Of a stretch of DNA of 64,000 nt, positions 6,935 through 14,924 are shown one piece after another. Source of the stretch: Citrobacter sp. Marseille-Q6884 (GTDB lineage: Bacteria; Pseudomonadota; Gammaproteobacteria; Enterobacterales; Enterobacteriaceae); contig NZ_CAMDRE010000001.1 of assembly GCF_945906775.1 (NCBI RefSeq), positions 496,001 through 560,000 on the forward strand. The letters run 5' to 3'. The notes under the pieces are model-generated. The model was not told the DNA's origin, ran no database searches, and worked only from the letters and a program-made list of their open reading frames with translations. A program made the translations under genes and the position numbers. Position 1 is the stretch's first letter. Each line of letters starts with the position of its first letter.

Positions 6935-7936
6935 ATGACGGTAAGAAAAAATCCCGCTGGCGGTTGGATTTGTGAACTCTACCCAAACGGTGCAAAAGGC
7001 AAACGTATCAGAAAGAAATTCGCTACTAAAGGCGAGGCTCTGGCGTTTGAGCAGTACACCGTTCAAAACCCGTGGCAGGAAGAAAAGGAAGACAGGCGCA
7101 CGTTAAAAGAGCTGGTTGATTCATGGTATAGCGCTCATGGCATTACACTGAAAGACGGCTTGAAACGCCAGTTAGCCATGCAACATGCTTTTGAGTGTAT
7201 GGGCGAACCACTTGCACGCGATTTCGATGCGCAGATGTTTTCCCGCTACCGAGAAAAACGGTTAAAAGGTGAATATGCCCGTTCAAACAGAGTGAAAGAG
7301 GTATCTCCTCGCACGCTTAATCTTGAGCTGGCCTACTTCCGGGCAGTGTTCAATGAGCTAAACCGCCTCGGAGAATGGAAGGGTGAAAACCCACTGAAAA
7401 ATATGCGCCCATTCCGAACAGAAGAAATGGAAATGGCCTGGTTAACTCACGACCAAATTTCGCTACTGCTCGGAGAGTGTAAACGGCATGACCACCCTGA
7501 TTTAGAAACCGTGGTAAGAATCTGTCTCGCCACTGGCGCACGGTGGTCTGAGGCCGAGAGTCTGAGAAAAAGCCAACTTGCGAAATACAAAATCACATAC
7601 ACCAATACAAAAGGCAGAAAAAACCGCACCGTTCCAATAAGCGAAGAGCTCTACAAATCTCTGCCTGATGATAAAAAAGGTCGGTTGTTTAGTGACTGTT
7701 ATGGCGCGTTCCGATCTGCTTTGGAAAGAACAGGCATCGAACTACCGGCAGGACAGCTTACCCATGTCTTGCGCCACACCTTCGCCAGTCACTTTATGAT
7801 GAATGGTGGTAATATTTTAGTCCTACAGCGCGTTTTGGGGCATACCGATATCAAAATGACAATGCGGTATGCCCATTTTGCTCCAGACCACCTAGAAGAT
7901 GCTGTTAAGCTTAATCCATTAAATACATTTAGTTAG
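6935..7936 (+). CDS. int: Tyrosine-recombinase integrase, P2/186 family
   Basis: 333 aa. The N-terminal arm-binding domain and core-binding domain precede a catalytic domain with Arg203 (GARWSEAESL), a Lys in the TKGRKNRTVP hairpin, HVLR (His277, Arg280), His303 (LGHTD) and nucleophile Tyr312 (RYAH). All catalytic residues are present. The start lies 2 bp beyond cI, with AGGAA inside the end of cI. In P2-like phages int sits directly beside attP; here 1.5 kb of cargo separates it from the attachment site at 9617-9662. Confidence 0.95.
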   Translation: MTVRKNPAGGWICELYPNGAKGKRIRKKFATKGEALAFEQYTVQNPWQEEKEDRRTLKELVDSWYSAHGITLKDGLKRQLAMQHAFECMGEPLARDFDAQMFSRYREKRLKGEYARSNRVKEVSPRTLNLELAYFRAVFNELNRLGEWKGENPLKNMRPFRTEEMEMAWLTHDQISLLLGECKRHDHPDLETVVRICLATGARWSEAESLRKSQLAKYKITYTNTKGRKNRTVPISEELYKSLPDDKKGRLFSDCYGAFRSALERTGIELPAGQLTHVLRHTFASHFMMNGGNILVLQRVLGHTDIKMTMRYAHFAPDHLEDAVKLNPLNTFS

Positions 7937-7945
7937 ACTAATTTA

Positions 7946-9409
7946 TTATTTATTGTTCATTTCTCGTAGATCTTGCTCCCAATGGGTGTCGTTGGATTCA
8001 ACAATACCCTCCCTTTCCAAAAGCATCATTCTCTTCAAAAGATATTTGTTGCTAATTCCTCTTAGATAATACCTAACAGTTTCTGCAAAATCCCAGTTGT
8101 TATCTGAAAATAGTCTTGGCTGGAATGAATGGCAATATACAATTTCAATATCCTTTCCCTCGCAATCAAAATTAGCTAACATATTAGTAATTTTTTGATC
8201 ACGAAGCACCTCGACATGTGGGCCATGCAATGTTTCATATCCAATATGGATAACTGTTTTACCATCATCTGGGGCTTGCCTTACAGCCTTTACAAGTAAC
8301 CCTTTGACATCTTTGGCCTTTTTTGTAATCGACTCATCTGCTATACATTCCCATTTAGCGCAGAAAGGTCTCTTTATCTCATCTGCAAAAACATTAATCG
8401 TACTATATTCATCATCGCTATAAGTACAAAGTTTCGCTTGGCATGCCATTGTATAACTACCGTGGGGGTCATAGTTATCATCTAAAAGAGAGTTAAGCTG
8501 TGGAGAAGGATACTTTACTATCCATTTGGCAAAATGTTCATTTATACGGTCCATATCAATTAAATTTGCTACCACTGATATTTCATCATTTTCACAAGAT
8601 GCAACACCAGATTGCATCAAATCTCTTGAGCCGTATAAATACCTAACAACATTCAAGAAAATATCCGGATTGGTACTATTGACCTCGCATTTAAATTTTA
8701 CATTGAAAAAAACAGGATATGGGTAAGAAATTATATATGGCAGAGCTTGCTGCCATCTTTTAACCCATTCCGTTCGTTCATTTTCTGAATATTGAGTTAC
8801 CTTTGCAAGCCTTTTACATTCGACATATAGTTTATCATTTCCTTTCGTAACTAGAAGGTCTGGTGTTTTACCTGCGCCGGATTCAGGTATAAACTCCACT
8901 TCCCATCCATTTTTTATATAACAGGCAGCAACAACCAATTCGAATAATACAGAGTCTGGTTGATTTTCAGGTTTAATAAGTAAATCTTTAAGTTTATTTT
9001 CAATACCTTTGGTACGCTTCAACTCTTCGCTAAATTCCCCGATGGTAGCAAAAAACGGCCAAATTCTAGAGGATTGTGCAGGTTCATCAACTGTTGGGCG
9101 ATCTGCAAGTGATTCTGCAAGATATAAATACCAAGCGATCCAATCATCATAAAAAGCCATGCGAGAATCTTTTTCATGAAAAGAAACATCAGATTGACTG
9201 CTATACAACCGTTCAGTGAGGGAGCGAAAATATCGTAGAACATTATCTCTTCGCTCAGACCACTTTTCTTCTCCCATGACGTCAACAAACCATCGATATG
9301 TTTTCTTTATATCTTTGACGAGAGGATCGTCATGTCTCGCATTAAAATGCTTCCAAAATTCAGCGTACTCATCTTCAGTAGCATTTTTATCATGACTATT
9401 TTCGTTCAC
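7946..9409 (-). CDS. Uncharacterised PD-(D/E)XK nuclease-like protein, candidate anti-phage gene
   Basis: 487 aa; I do not recognise the whole-protein family. The middle contains a restriction-endonuclease-like core: FELVVAACYIKNGWEVEF with Glu157, TPDLLV with Asp184, then YVECKR with Glu197-x-Lys199, i.e. the E...PD...ExK spacing of PD-(D/E)XK enzymes. Residues 1-150 are helical and charged. Residues 210-487 form a second domain of unknown type, followed by a helical tail. There is no signal peptide or membrane segment. It stands alone, convergent with int, between int and the attachment site; its A+T-richness differs from the phage genes. Nuclease activity and a defence role are inferred. 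Confidence 0.8.
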   Translation of the reverse strand: MNENSHDKNATEDEYAEFWKHFNARHDDPLVKDIKKTYRWFVDVMGEEKWSERRDNVLRYFRSLTERLYSSQSDVSFHEKDSRMAFYDDWIAWYLYLAESLADRPTVDEPAQSSRIWPFFATIGEFSEELKRTKGIENKLKDLLIKPENQPDSVLFELVVAACYIKNGWEVEFIPESGAGKTPDLLVTKGNDKLYVECKRLAKVTQYSENERTEWVKRWQQALPYIISYPYPVFFNVKFKCEVNSTNPDIFLNVVRYLYGSRDLMQSGVASCENDEISVVANLIDMDRINEHFAKWIVKYPSPQLNSLLDDNYDPHGSYTMACQAKLCTYSDDEYSTINVFADEIKRPFCAKWECIADESITKKAKDVKGLLVKAVRQAPDDGKTVIHIGYETLHGPHVEVLRDQKITNMLANFDCEGKDIEIVYCHSFQPRLFSDNNWDFAETVRYYLRGISNKYLLKRMMLLEREGIVESNDTHWEQDLREMNNK

Positions 9410-9500
9410 TTTATATCCTTAGATGGAAAAAAAGATAGGCCTAAGTTACTATTTTTTAACCTATATGTATGTATCTGCATTCACAAACATAGCGCATTTT

Positions 9501-9562
9501 AGTGGCGATAAAGTGGCGGTAGAAATGGCGAATAATGGGTAATCATTGGCAAACAGTGGCAA
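9501..9562. repeat. Cluster of imperfect direct repeats beside the attachment site (probable Int/Cox arm sites)
   Basis: Five copies of an 8-bp RTGGCRA-like motif lie in one orientation: AGTGGCGA (9501), AGTGGCGG (9512), AATGGCGA (9524), ATTGGCAA (9545) and AGTGGCAA (9555). Spacings are 10-21 bp. Position 55-115 bp from the core is typical of integrase arm sites. Binding is inferred. Confidence 0.55.
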
Positions 9563-9616
9563 TCTATGTCAATGATAAATAACGCAAACTATTGATTTTC
9601 GGTTGTTCCGGTAGGA

Positions 9617-9662
9617 ACTCATAATCGCTTGGTCGCTGGTTCAAGTCCAGCAGGGGCCACCA
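9617..9662 (+). other. Prophage attachment site: 3' fragment of tRNA-Ile2 (ileX)
   Basis: From ACTCATAATC (anticodon loop with CAT) through the variable loop, T arm (GGTTCAAGTCC) and acceptor end GGGGCCACCA, 46 bp match the 3' half of E. coli ileX as I remember it. The 5' half is missing: upstream bases are phage sequence and cannot form the D arm. This is therefore the displaced chromosomal 3' end, and the intact tRNA should lie at the far prophage end, outside the window. It is not a functional tRNA gene. Confidence 0.9.
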
Positions 9663-9670
9663 AATATATC

Positions 9671-9705
9671 AAGGGCTTAGATAAGAAATTATCTAAGCCC
9701 TTTTT
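9671..9705 (+). terminator. Intrinsic terminator of ileX
   Basis: Perfect 14-bp arms AAGGGCTTAGATAA and TTATCTAAGCCCTT with a GAAA tetraloop, followed by T residues. It begins 9 bp after the CCA end of the tRNA fragment and served the tRNA before phage insertion. Confidence 0.93.
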
Positions 9706-9816
9706 CTTTGCGACTCATTTTCAATACCTGTCAGCTACAGCGGACTGTTCCAAAACTATCACGGCGGTACGTAGTGGTACTCAGGCCCAGACGCAGAGCG
9801 AAGTAAACAAAACACC

Positions 9817-10191
9817 TCAAAGTTTGAAATCGAATGGGATACCATTTTGCCCAAGTAGTGCTTTCGGCACCGGCAGGAACGTAGAATTCTTCACAGCAGT
9901 AATAGCGGCCTCACAGAGCGCTGGATCGCCGCCTTCGGATTGTACGCCTCGTACAAGGCCATCAGGCTGCAGAAAGAGACGGACAGAGCAAACTTGCCCC
10001 TTATACTGCTGCCAATCGTCAATATTACTCATTATTTCGTATTTTACCGACTGCGCCCAGGAACCGATGGTTAACGGTACTTCGCGATGATTCGCCTTAA
10101 TTTCGGCTTTCAACCCTTCCGAGGTCACTGGGTTACCTGAGCATCCGGTTACCAGCAGCACCATGAACATCTGAGGGATCAAATATTTCAT
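9817..10191 (-). CDS. Lipoprotein with a TolA C-terminal (domain III)-like module
   Basis: 124 aa. A short signal peptide ends in a lipobox LVTGC (Cys17), so the protein should be lipid-anchored. The rest matches the fold signature of TolA domain III: SAQ/KYEIM helix, KGQVCSVRLFLQPDGLVRGV, then GGDPALCEAAITAVKNSTF and a final FDFKL, with the two cysteines of the TolA-III disulfide. Full-length TolA is an inner-membrane protein of about 420 aa with a long helical stalk, absent here. Stand-alone TolA-III proteins could compete for Tol-Pal partners, colicins or filamentous phage coat proteins, but that role is speculation. Start supported by AGGA eight bases upstream. Confidence 0.8.
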   Translation of the reverse strand: MKYLIPQMFMVLLVTGCSGNPVTSEGLKAEIKANHREVPLTIGSWAQSVKYEIMSNIDDWQQYKGQVCSVRLFLQPDGLVRGVQSEGGDPALCEAAITAVKNSTFLPVPKALLGQNGIPFDFKL

Positions 10192-10744
10192 ATATGATCC
10201 TATCGTGCCAATTCAACGACATAGTCGCTGGATTTGATAATATAGTTCATACTATTCTCCGATAAATAATCGTCCAGGCTGAACTGTTGGTATCGAGATT
10301 ACTTCTCTATTACTCGTAATGATAATCACCTCGCATGTTGACATGTCATCCGAAGTCATCGTGCTGGCGAATCATTAAAAACGTAGGCAGTTAGCACTGG
10401 AAAAGTAGTGCGTTCATATGTTAATGAAATTTATTGACAGCGTAATCCTTTTAATTACCTGACATTATTTAATGTAAACATTTATCCGCATCAGGATAGA
10501 TTGGCATTCTCACGTTTAGATATTTTGTCAGTTTGGTAACTTACAAGATAATGACGATAAGTAAAACTGTACATATTATACAGTTATAATAAACGAAGAT
10601 TAATGGCAAGGCGTTTTTATTGCCAGTAGAGCACAATCACAATATTTTTTTCGTTTTCATTAGAATCATGTCTGGCACTCTCAGTAGATCACACTTGTGG
10701 CATCCCTGCCCCAGAGCGCTGCGGGTATTACCGACAGTCCAAAA
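10192..10744. other. A+T-rich gap without a recognisable gene
   Basis: I see no open frame with a ribosome-binding site and no clear RNA gene. It must hold the promoter of the TolA-like lipoprotein gene at its left end. The 3' side of the small secreted-peptide gene begins at 10745. Confidence 0.5.
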
Positions 10745-10873
10745 TTAATAGCAGGTGCCACCAGCATGATGACTACCAGTACCGCCATGCGGATGAGTGC
10801 CTGATGGGCAGGCATTAGCAGCACTTGCGAAACCAGCAACAGCCAGGACAGCAATCAAAATCAGCTTTTTCAT
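10745..10873 (-). CDS. 42-aa secreted Cys/His-rich peptide
   Basis: From the ATG at 10873 (AAGAGA 6 nt upstream). Residues 1-20 form a classic signal peptide (MKKLILIAVLAVAGFASA), with likely cleavage after Ala-Asn-Ala. The mature part, about 19-21 residues, reads CPSGTHPHGGTGSHHAGGTC plus a terminal Tyr: two cysteines, four histidines and six glycines. That composition suggests metal binding or a disulfide-closed loop in the periplasm. I do not know a characterised homologue. The longer in-frame start at 10978 has no signal peptide at its N terminus and is rejected. Confidence 0.7.
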   Translation of the reverse strand: MKKLILIAVLAVAGFASAANACPSGTHPHGGTGSHHAGGTCY

Positions 10874-11246
10874 GATCATTCTCTTTTTTAACGAAAAGGC
10901 GCCAAGGCGCGTTATCTTACGTAGTCGTGCTATACAGCACATCACGAGTGAATTTACGGCGGAAAGGCGCATCGTCACAACAGAAATGCGTTCGCCAATA
11001 TAAAAAGAGCATGTACATCTGAAAAGCTATATTCGTTTGATGAATTGTGCTTTGAGTAAAAGTTAAATTTTCGCGAGTGGCGACAGTATTGTTAATTACT
11101 ATGATTTGATGTCCGTATTATAATCTAACCATTCCAACCTCCGAATATGTCCCCTTATGTATCTCAGCCCATGACATATGGCCGATACTAACGCACCTCT
11201 CAAACCCCGATAATTACCCTCCCCCAAAAAATAAGGAGATAAAAAT
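10874..11246. other. Intergenic region between divergently transcribed small genes
   Basis: It contains the promoters of the 42-aa peptide (left) and the YjzC-like gene (right). A short palindrome GTGCTATACAGCAC lies at 10927-10940, about 55 bp upstream of the peptide start, and may be an operator. No other gene is supported. Confidence 0.45.
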
Positions 11247-11429
11247 ATGGCTCTTAAACCTGGAGAAAATTCAGGAAACAACGGTGGAATCTATGTGGAA
11301 GTTGGCCCAAGAGGCGGTGTGAAAGATAATTTCGCAACTATTGCGGACAACAAAACAGCTCCACCAACTCAAAACCCCAAAAGCTACTGGAAGTTGGCCA
11401 AAAGAACACCTAACAGTAAACGTAAATGA
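11247..11429 (+). CDS. YjzC-like small protein
   Basis: 60 aa behind AAGGAGATAAAA. The N-terminal pattern KPGENSGNNGGIYVEVGPRGG resembles the small YjzC-like family known from Bacillus and scattered proteobacteria, whose function is unknown. The C terminus is basic (KLAKRTPNSKRK). No signal peptide or membrane segment. A terminator follows directly, so it is a monocistronic unit. The family assignment is from memory of the motif. Confidence 0.7.
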   Translation: MALKPGENSGNNGGIYVEVGPRGGVKDNFATIADNKTAPPTQNPKSYWKLAKRTPNSKRK

Positions 11430-11439
11430 TTGATAGCAG

Positions 11440-11459
11440 GCGCTACTTTGAGTAGCGCT
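11440..11459 (+). terminator. Hairpin after the YjzC-like gene
   Basis: GCGCTACT and AGTAGCGC arms around a short loop, followed by TTATTTCT. Lies 10 bp past the stop codon. Confidence 0.65.
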
Positions 11460-11630
11460 TATTTCTGACATCTGGTTTAGCTTAGAATTAAAAGAAAACA
11501 CAACAGGCGGCGTTTTGGGATTATGCCACTCTTACAACCCTTCCAGACACGAGGATGTTGCTGGCAATGCTTTTGGACGCCGCCATCGGGAGATGGAAAC
11601 GTCCAGTTAGCGTTTGATTCGATAGTCAGC

Positions 11631-11930
11631 TCACACTAATGCTTTGAGCTGCTCCTGCATATAGGCCGTAAAAAACTCAGGGTTCTTGATAAGCATACGG
11701 TTACCCGATGCCACTTTCTCTGCCCATCCAGCCACTTTTTTTGTGAACTCGGGATTCCATCCCTCCTGTTCGCCGCGAGCAGTAATCTCGGCTGCGCTGG
11801 CTGGTACACCTAACTCATTCAAATACTTTAAAATTCCCTTGGCCGTACTTTCATCCATTGAATGCGGCACCGATGCCGATGTGTTCATACCACCAATAAA
11901 ATCCAGTGCTTTCTCAATCGCTGTTGGCAT
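11631..11930 (-). CDS. DUF1889/YoaC-like protein
   Basis: 99 aa, all helical in appearance, no signal peptide or membrane segment. It resembles E. coli YoaC along its length as I remember that sequence (N terminus with KALDFIGGMNTS, central STAKGILKYLNELGVPASAA, C terminus KNPEFF-TAYMQEQLKALV). The function of the family is unknown. It stands alone between the YjzC-like gene and dhaF, both of which point toward it or run parallel, and is not part of the dha functions. Confidence 0.7.
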   Translation of the reverse strand: MPTAIEKALDFIGGMNTSASVPHSMDESTAKGILKYLNELGVPASAAEITARGEQEGWNPEFTKKVAGWAEKVASGNRMLIKNPEFFTAYMQEQLKALV

Positions 11931-12066
11931 GCTCTTATCCTTAAATTAACCACGTGATAAACACGTTTATAATATGAACCCAACTCAGCGGGGATATCAA
12001 AGAGAACGTTACCTTTATTTGATTTACCCCGCAGCCAAACGCTTGCTGTGGTGATTTTCTGCTCTA

Positions 12067-13887
12067 TTATAGCGTGTCTGGCGCGGCTCCGGCTAAAACC
12101 AGCCCGGTTGCAACCGCGTTGCGCGGCCCTTCGGTACCACGAATATTCCCCTGCCCGGCGACGACGCCGTAATGCGCCAGCGCTTCGGTGATCATTTGTG
12201 GGATCTCAAAATCCAGCGATGAGCCTCCCACCAGCACCACAAACGTCATATCGCGAATTGAGCCGCCTGGCGAGACCAGACGTAACGCGCGCAGGCAGTT
12301 GCTCACAAAGACCTTCTCTTTTGCCTGACGACGCACCAGGCGGATTTTCTCCAGTGACGTCTGATTTTCAATGGGGATCAGCTCGCCGTCTTTCAGATAC
12401 ACCACCTTGGCAAATACGGATGGACTTAGCGGTTCGCGAAAAAACTCCACCGCGCCGTTCTCGTGGCGAATGCTGAACAGACTCTCCACCTTCGCCAGCG
12501 GGTATTTTTTAATTTCCTCCGCCAGAAAAGCATCGTTCAGACCAAGCTCCGTTTTAATCAGCAGGCTGACCATATTCCCCGCACCCGCCAGATGCACCGC
12601 GTTTACCCCACCATCACGATGAATAATGGCAGCATCAGTGGAGCCCGCCCCCAGATCGAGGATCGCCAGCGGTGCGGCGCATCCGGGCGTGGTCAGCGCC
12701 CCGGCTACCGCCATATTGGCCTCCACACCGCCCACTTCAACAGGTGTGCTTAGTCGCTTGCTCAACTCGCTGGCAATCGCCTGCATCTGTAGCCGGTCGG
12801 ACTTCACCATCGCCGCGATGCCCACGGCGTTTTCCATCGCATGCTCCCCCGCGATGCCACCCAGCACTTTACGAGGGATAAACGTATCTACCGCCAGCAG
12901 ATCCTGAATATGCACCGTGTTCATATCCTGCCCGCTCAGCGAGGCCATCACCTTACGCACACGCTCCAGCATTCCCCCTGCGTGAGTACCCGCTTCCCCG
13001 CGGATATCACGCACCGGCGCACAGGCGCTCATCGCCTGCATGATAGCCTGTGCCCCCTGCGCCACGTCCGCTTCACCACTTCGCTTTTCACCACGGACAA
13101 AGATCTTGCCCGCCGGGATCACCCTTGAACGCACATCCCCTTGCGGTGTTTTCAGCACCACGGCGGAACGGTTGCCAATCAGCGCTCTGGCGATGGGGAC
13201 GATGGTTTGCGTTTCCTCAGGCGTCAGGGCAAAGAAGGTTGCGATACCGTAGGGATTCGACAGCACGCGAACCACCTGGCCGGCAGCCGCGACTTCAACG
13301 GCCGCCAGCACACCTTCCGGGACCTTCTCCAACAGAGTGACCTCATCAATAACCGGCATCACCCGATGCAGACGGTTATTGACCAGCACGCCATCGTCTT
13401 TTTTCAGGATCGCCGCCACCACGTTCACGCCGCGATCCAGCGCCTCATTGATCAGCCACACCACTTCAAGGAAATCCCTCTCTTCCCCCACCAGTGGGAT
13501 CCAACCTTGCGTTAGCTGATCCTTGCTCAGCGATGCCAGCTTATCCACAGCGATCGTGGTACCCATCCCCACCCCAACGCCGCCCGGCGTTTGGGGGTTA
13601 TGCCCAATCATGGTCGATTCAGTAATGATGGTTTCCGTGATCGTTTCCATCGCGACATCGCCAATCACCGGCGCGGCTTCGTTGATACAGATTTTCTCCA
13701 CATCACTTAGCGACCATGGGGTTTTATCCAACGCCTGTTGCAGGGAAGCTATCACCCCGGCGATATTGTCCCGCGTGCCTTTCATGCCCGTGGTGGCGAC
13801 AATCCCGCTGGCAACGAACCGGCCATGCTGTGCCAGTGCCACTTCCGTCGTGGCATTACCGATATCAATCCCCGCAATTAACGGCAT
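12067..13887 (-). CDS. dhaF: Glycerol dehydratase reactivase, large (ATPase) subunit
   Basis: 606 aa from the ATG at 13887 with GGAGG upstream; an in-frame start at 13968 would overlap dhaE and is rejected. With DhaG it forms the ATP-dependent factor that pulls damaged cobalamin off inactivated glycerol dehydratase so that fresh adenosylcobalamin can bind. The N terminus LIAGIDIGNATTEVAL is an Hsp70/actin-type phosphate-1 motif, and AILDLGAGSTDAAI (about residue 425) is phosphate-2. It is the last gene of the dhaB-dhaC-dhaE-dhaF operon, 10 bp after dhaE. The small subunit is on the opposite-strand operon. Confidence 0.95.
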   Translation of the reverse strand: MPLIAGIDIGNATTEVALAQHGRFVASGIVATTGMKGTRDNIAGVIASLQQALDKTPWSLSDVEKICINEAAPVIGDVAMETITETIITESTMIGHNPQTPGGVGVGMGTTIAVDKLASLSKDQLTQGWIPLVGEERDFLEVVWLINEALDRGVNVVAAILKKDDGVLVNNRLHRVMPVIDEVTLLEKVPEGVLAAVEVAAAGQVVRVLSNPYGIATFFALTPEETQTIVPIARALIGNRSAVVLKTPQGDVRSRVIPAGKIFVRGEKRSGEADVAQGAQAIMQAMSACAPVRDIRGEAGTHAGGMLERVRKVMASLSGQDMNTVHIQDLLAVDTFIPRKVLGGIAGEHAMENAVGIAAMVKSDRLQMQAIASELSKRLSTPVEVGGVEANMAVAGALTTPGCAAPLAILDLGAGSTDAAIIHRDGGVNAVHLAGAGNMVSLLIKTELGLNDAFLAEEIKKYPLAKVESLFSIRHENGAVEFFREPLSPSVFAKVVYLKDGELIPIENQTSLEKIRLVRRQAKEKVFVSNCLRALRLVSPGGSIRDMTFVVLVGGSSLDFEIPQMITEALAHYGVVAGQGNIRGTEGPRNAVATGLVLAGAAPDTL

Positions 13888-13897
13888 AACGCCTCCG

Positions 13898-14326
13898 TCA
13901 CTGATTACCTTTACGCAGTTTATTTCTCTGTTGATACACTTCGGCTGACTCACGGACAAACCCGGCATTCACCGTAGCGTGCCAGGTGTGTTCCAGCTCA
14001 TCGGCGATGGCCAGAAGTTCCGCCATGGAAGATCGAAATGGGCGTAGCGCGTTGTAAATCTCCAGGATGCGGGCATCCGGGATGGCGATCAGCTCCGCCG
14101 CGCGACGAAAATTACGCGCCACAGCATGGCGCTGCATCTGCTCGGCAATCTGCGCCTGGTACTCCAGCGTTTGCTGAGAAATACGCACATCCTGCGGACC
14201 GACATGCCCGGCCAGTACGTTCTCAAGGGTAATATCGGTTAATGGTTTACCGGTTGGGGTCAGGATCTTCTCCGGGCAGCGAGTCGATAACGGATAATCC
14301 TGTGCAGTCATGATGTTTTCGCTCAT
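13898..14326 (-). CDS. dhaE: Glycerol dehydratase, small (gamma) subunit
   Basis: 142 aa. Two in-frame ATGs exist; the one at 14326 (MSENIM) has AAGGGA at correct spacing, whereas the one at 14332 overlaps the dhaC stop as ATGA with no spacing. The pattern YPLSTRCPEKILTPTGKP and the helical rest are typical of the gamma subunit of B12-dependent glycerol/diol dehydratases. Together with DhaB and DhaC it forms the heterohexamer converting glycerol to 3-hydroxypropionaldehyde. Translationally coupled to dhaC. Confidence 0.95.
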   Translation of the reverse strand: MSENIMTAQDYPLSTRCPEKILTPTGKPLTDITLENVLAGHVGPQDVRISQQTLEYQAQIAEQMQRHAVARNFRRAAELIAIPDARILEIYNALRPFRSSMAELLAIADELEHTWHATVNAGFVRESAEVYQQRNKLRKGNQ

Positions 14327-14328
14327 GG

Positions 14329-14913
14329 TCATTCCCTTACTAATGCAACGTGCAGAGTGACAGGCGCGGCATCCTGCACCACATGTTTGGTTTCTTTGAT
14401 GTGAAACAGCGCGGCTTTCGCCATAAATTTCGGGCGCACCATTTGGTCATTGACCACTGGAACAGGTGAAGGCGACTCTTTACGCGCATAGCGCGCGGCG
14501 TTTTTACCGATCTGGCGATAGGTTTCCAGCGTCAGCAGCGGGGCCTGCGAAAAAAGCTCAAGGTTGCTCAGCGGCAGCAAATCGCGCTGATGGATAACCG
14601 TTGTGCCTTTCGACTGGATGCCAATCCCAATGCCGGAGCCGCTAAGGTTTGCCGCATCCCAGGCCATAAAGGAGACATCTGAGGTACGCAGAATTCTGAC
14701 GACCCGCGCATGCAGCCCCTCTTCTTCAATCCCGGCCACCAGCTCTTTCAGGATTGCCTTGTGCAGCATATCAATCAAGGTCTTGTGCTGGTATTTATCA
14801 AAGGCCGGTCCCACGCCAATCACCACCTCATCAGCGCGGACATCCGCTGTTGCTGCCTCGCCTTCACAGACCTGCAAGGTGAAAACCGGCTTACGTTCAG
14901 TTGTGCATTCCAC
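14329..14913 (-). CDS. dhaC: Glycerol dehydratase, medium (beta) subunit
   Basis: 194 aa, equal to the Klebsiella/Citrobacter subunit. The long conserved stretch with TSDVSFMAWDAANLSGSGIG and IQSKGTTVIHQRDLLPLSNL contributes to the adenosylcobalamin-binding interface with the large subunit. Starts 11 bp downstream of the dhaB stop and its stop overlaps the first possible dhaE start. I see nothing missing. Confidence 0.96.
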   Translation of the reverse strand: MECTTERKPVFTLQVCEGEAATADVRADEVVIGVGPAFDKYQHKTLIDMLHKAILKELVAGIEEEGLHARVVRILRTSDVSFMAWDAANLSGSGIGIGIQSKGTTVIHQRDLLPLSNLELFSQAPLLTLETYRQIGKNAARYARKESPSPVPVVNDQMVRPKFMAKAALFHIKETKHVVQDAAPVTLHVALVRE

Positions 14914-14924
14914 GGTATACCGCC

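Larger units (their letters stand above)
1..9662. mobile_element. P2/186-type prophage, integrase-proximal end (left part outside window)
   Basis: The genes form the early half of a P2-like phage. On the minus strand, from the attachment side, come cox, cII, fil, small genes, gpA and a Tum/DinI-like gene; on the plus strand cI and int run toward the attachment site. The right boundary is a 46-bp copy of the ileX tRNA 3' end at 9617-9662. Structural genes and the other boundary are not in view, so completeness cannot be judged. The 186-type repressor, CII, Fil and a LexA-controlled Tum-like gene suggest an SOS-inducible 186 relative rather than P2 itself. Two A+T-rich cargo modules are inserted, at 1-1397 and 7946-9409. 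Confidence 0.93.

Noticed and set aside
9617..9662. A functional tRNA gene
   Set aside because: Only the anticodon-loop-to-CCA half is present; the upstream bases cannot form acceptor and D arms. It is the attachment-site remnant.
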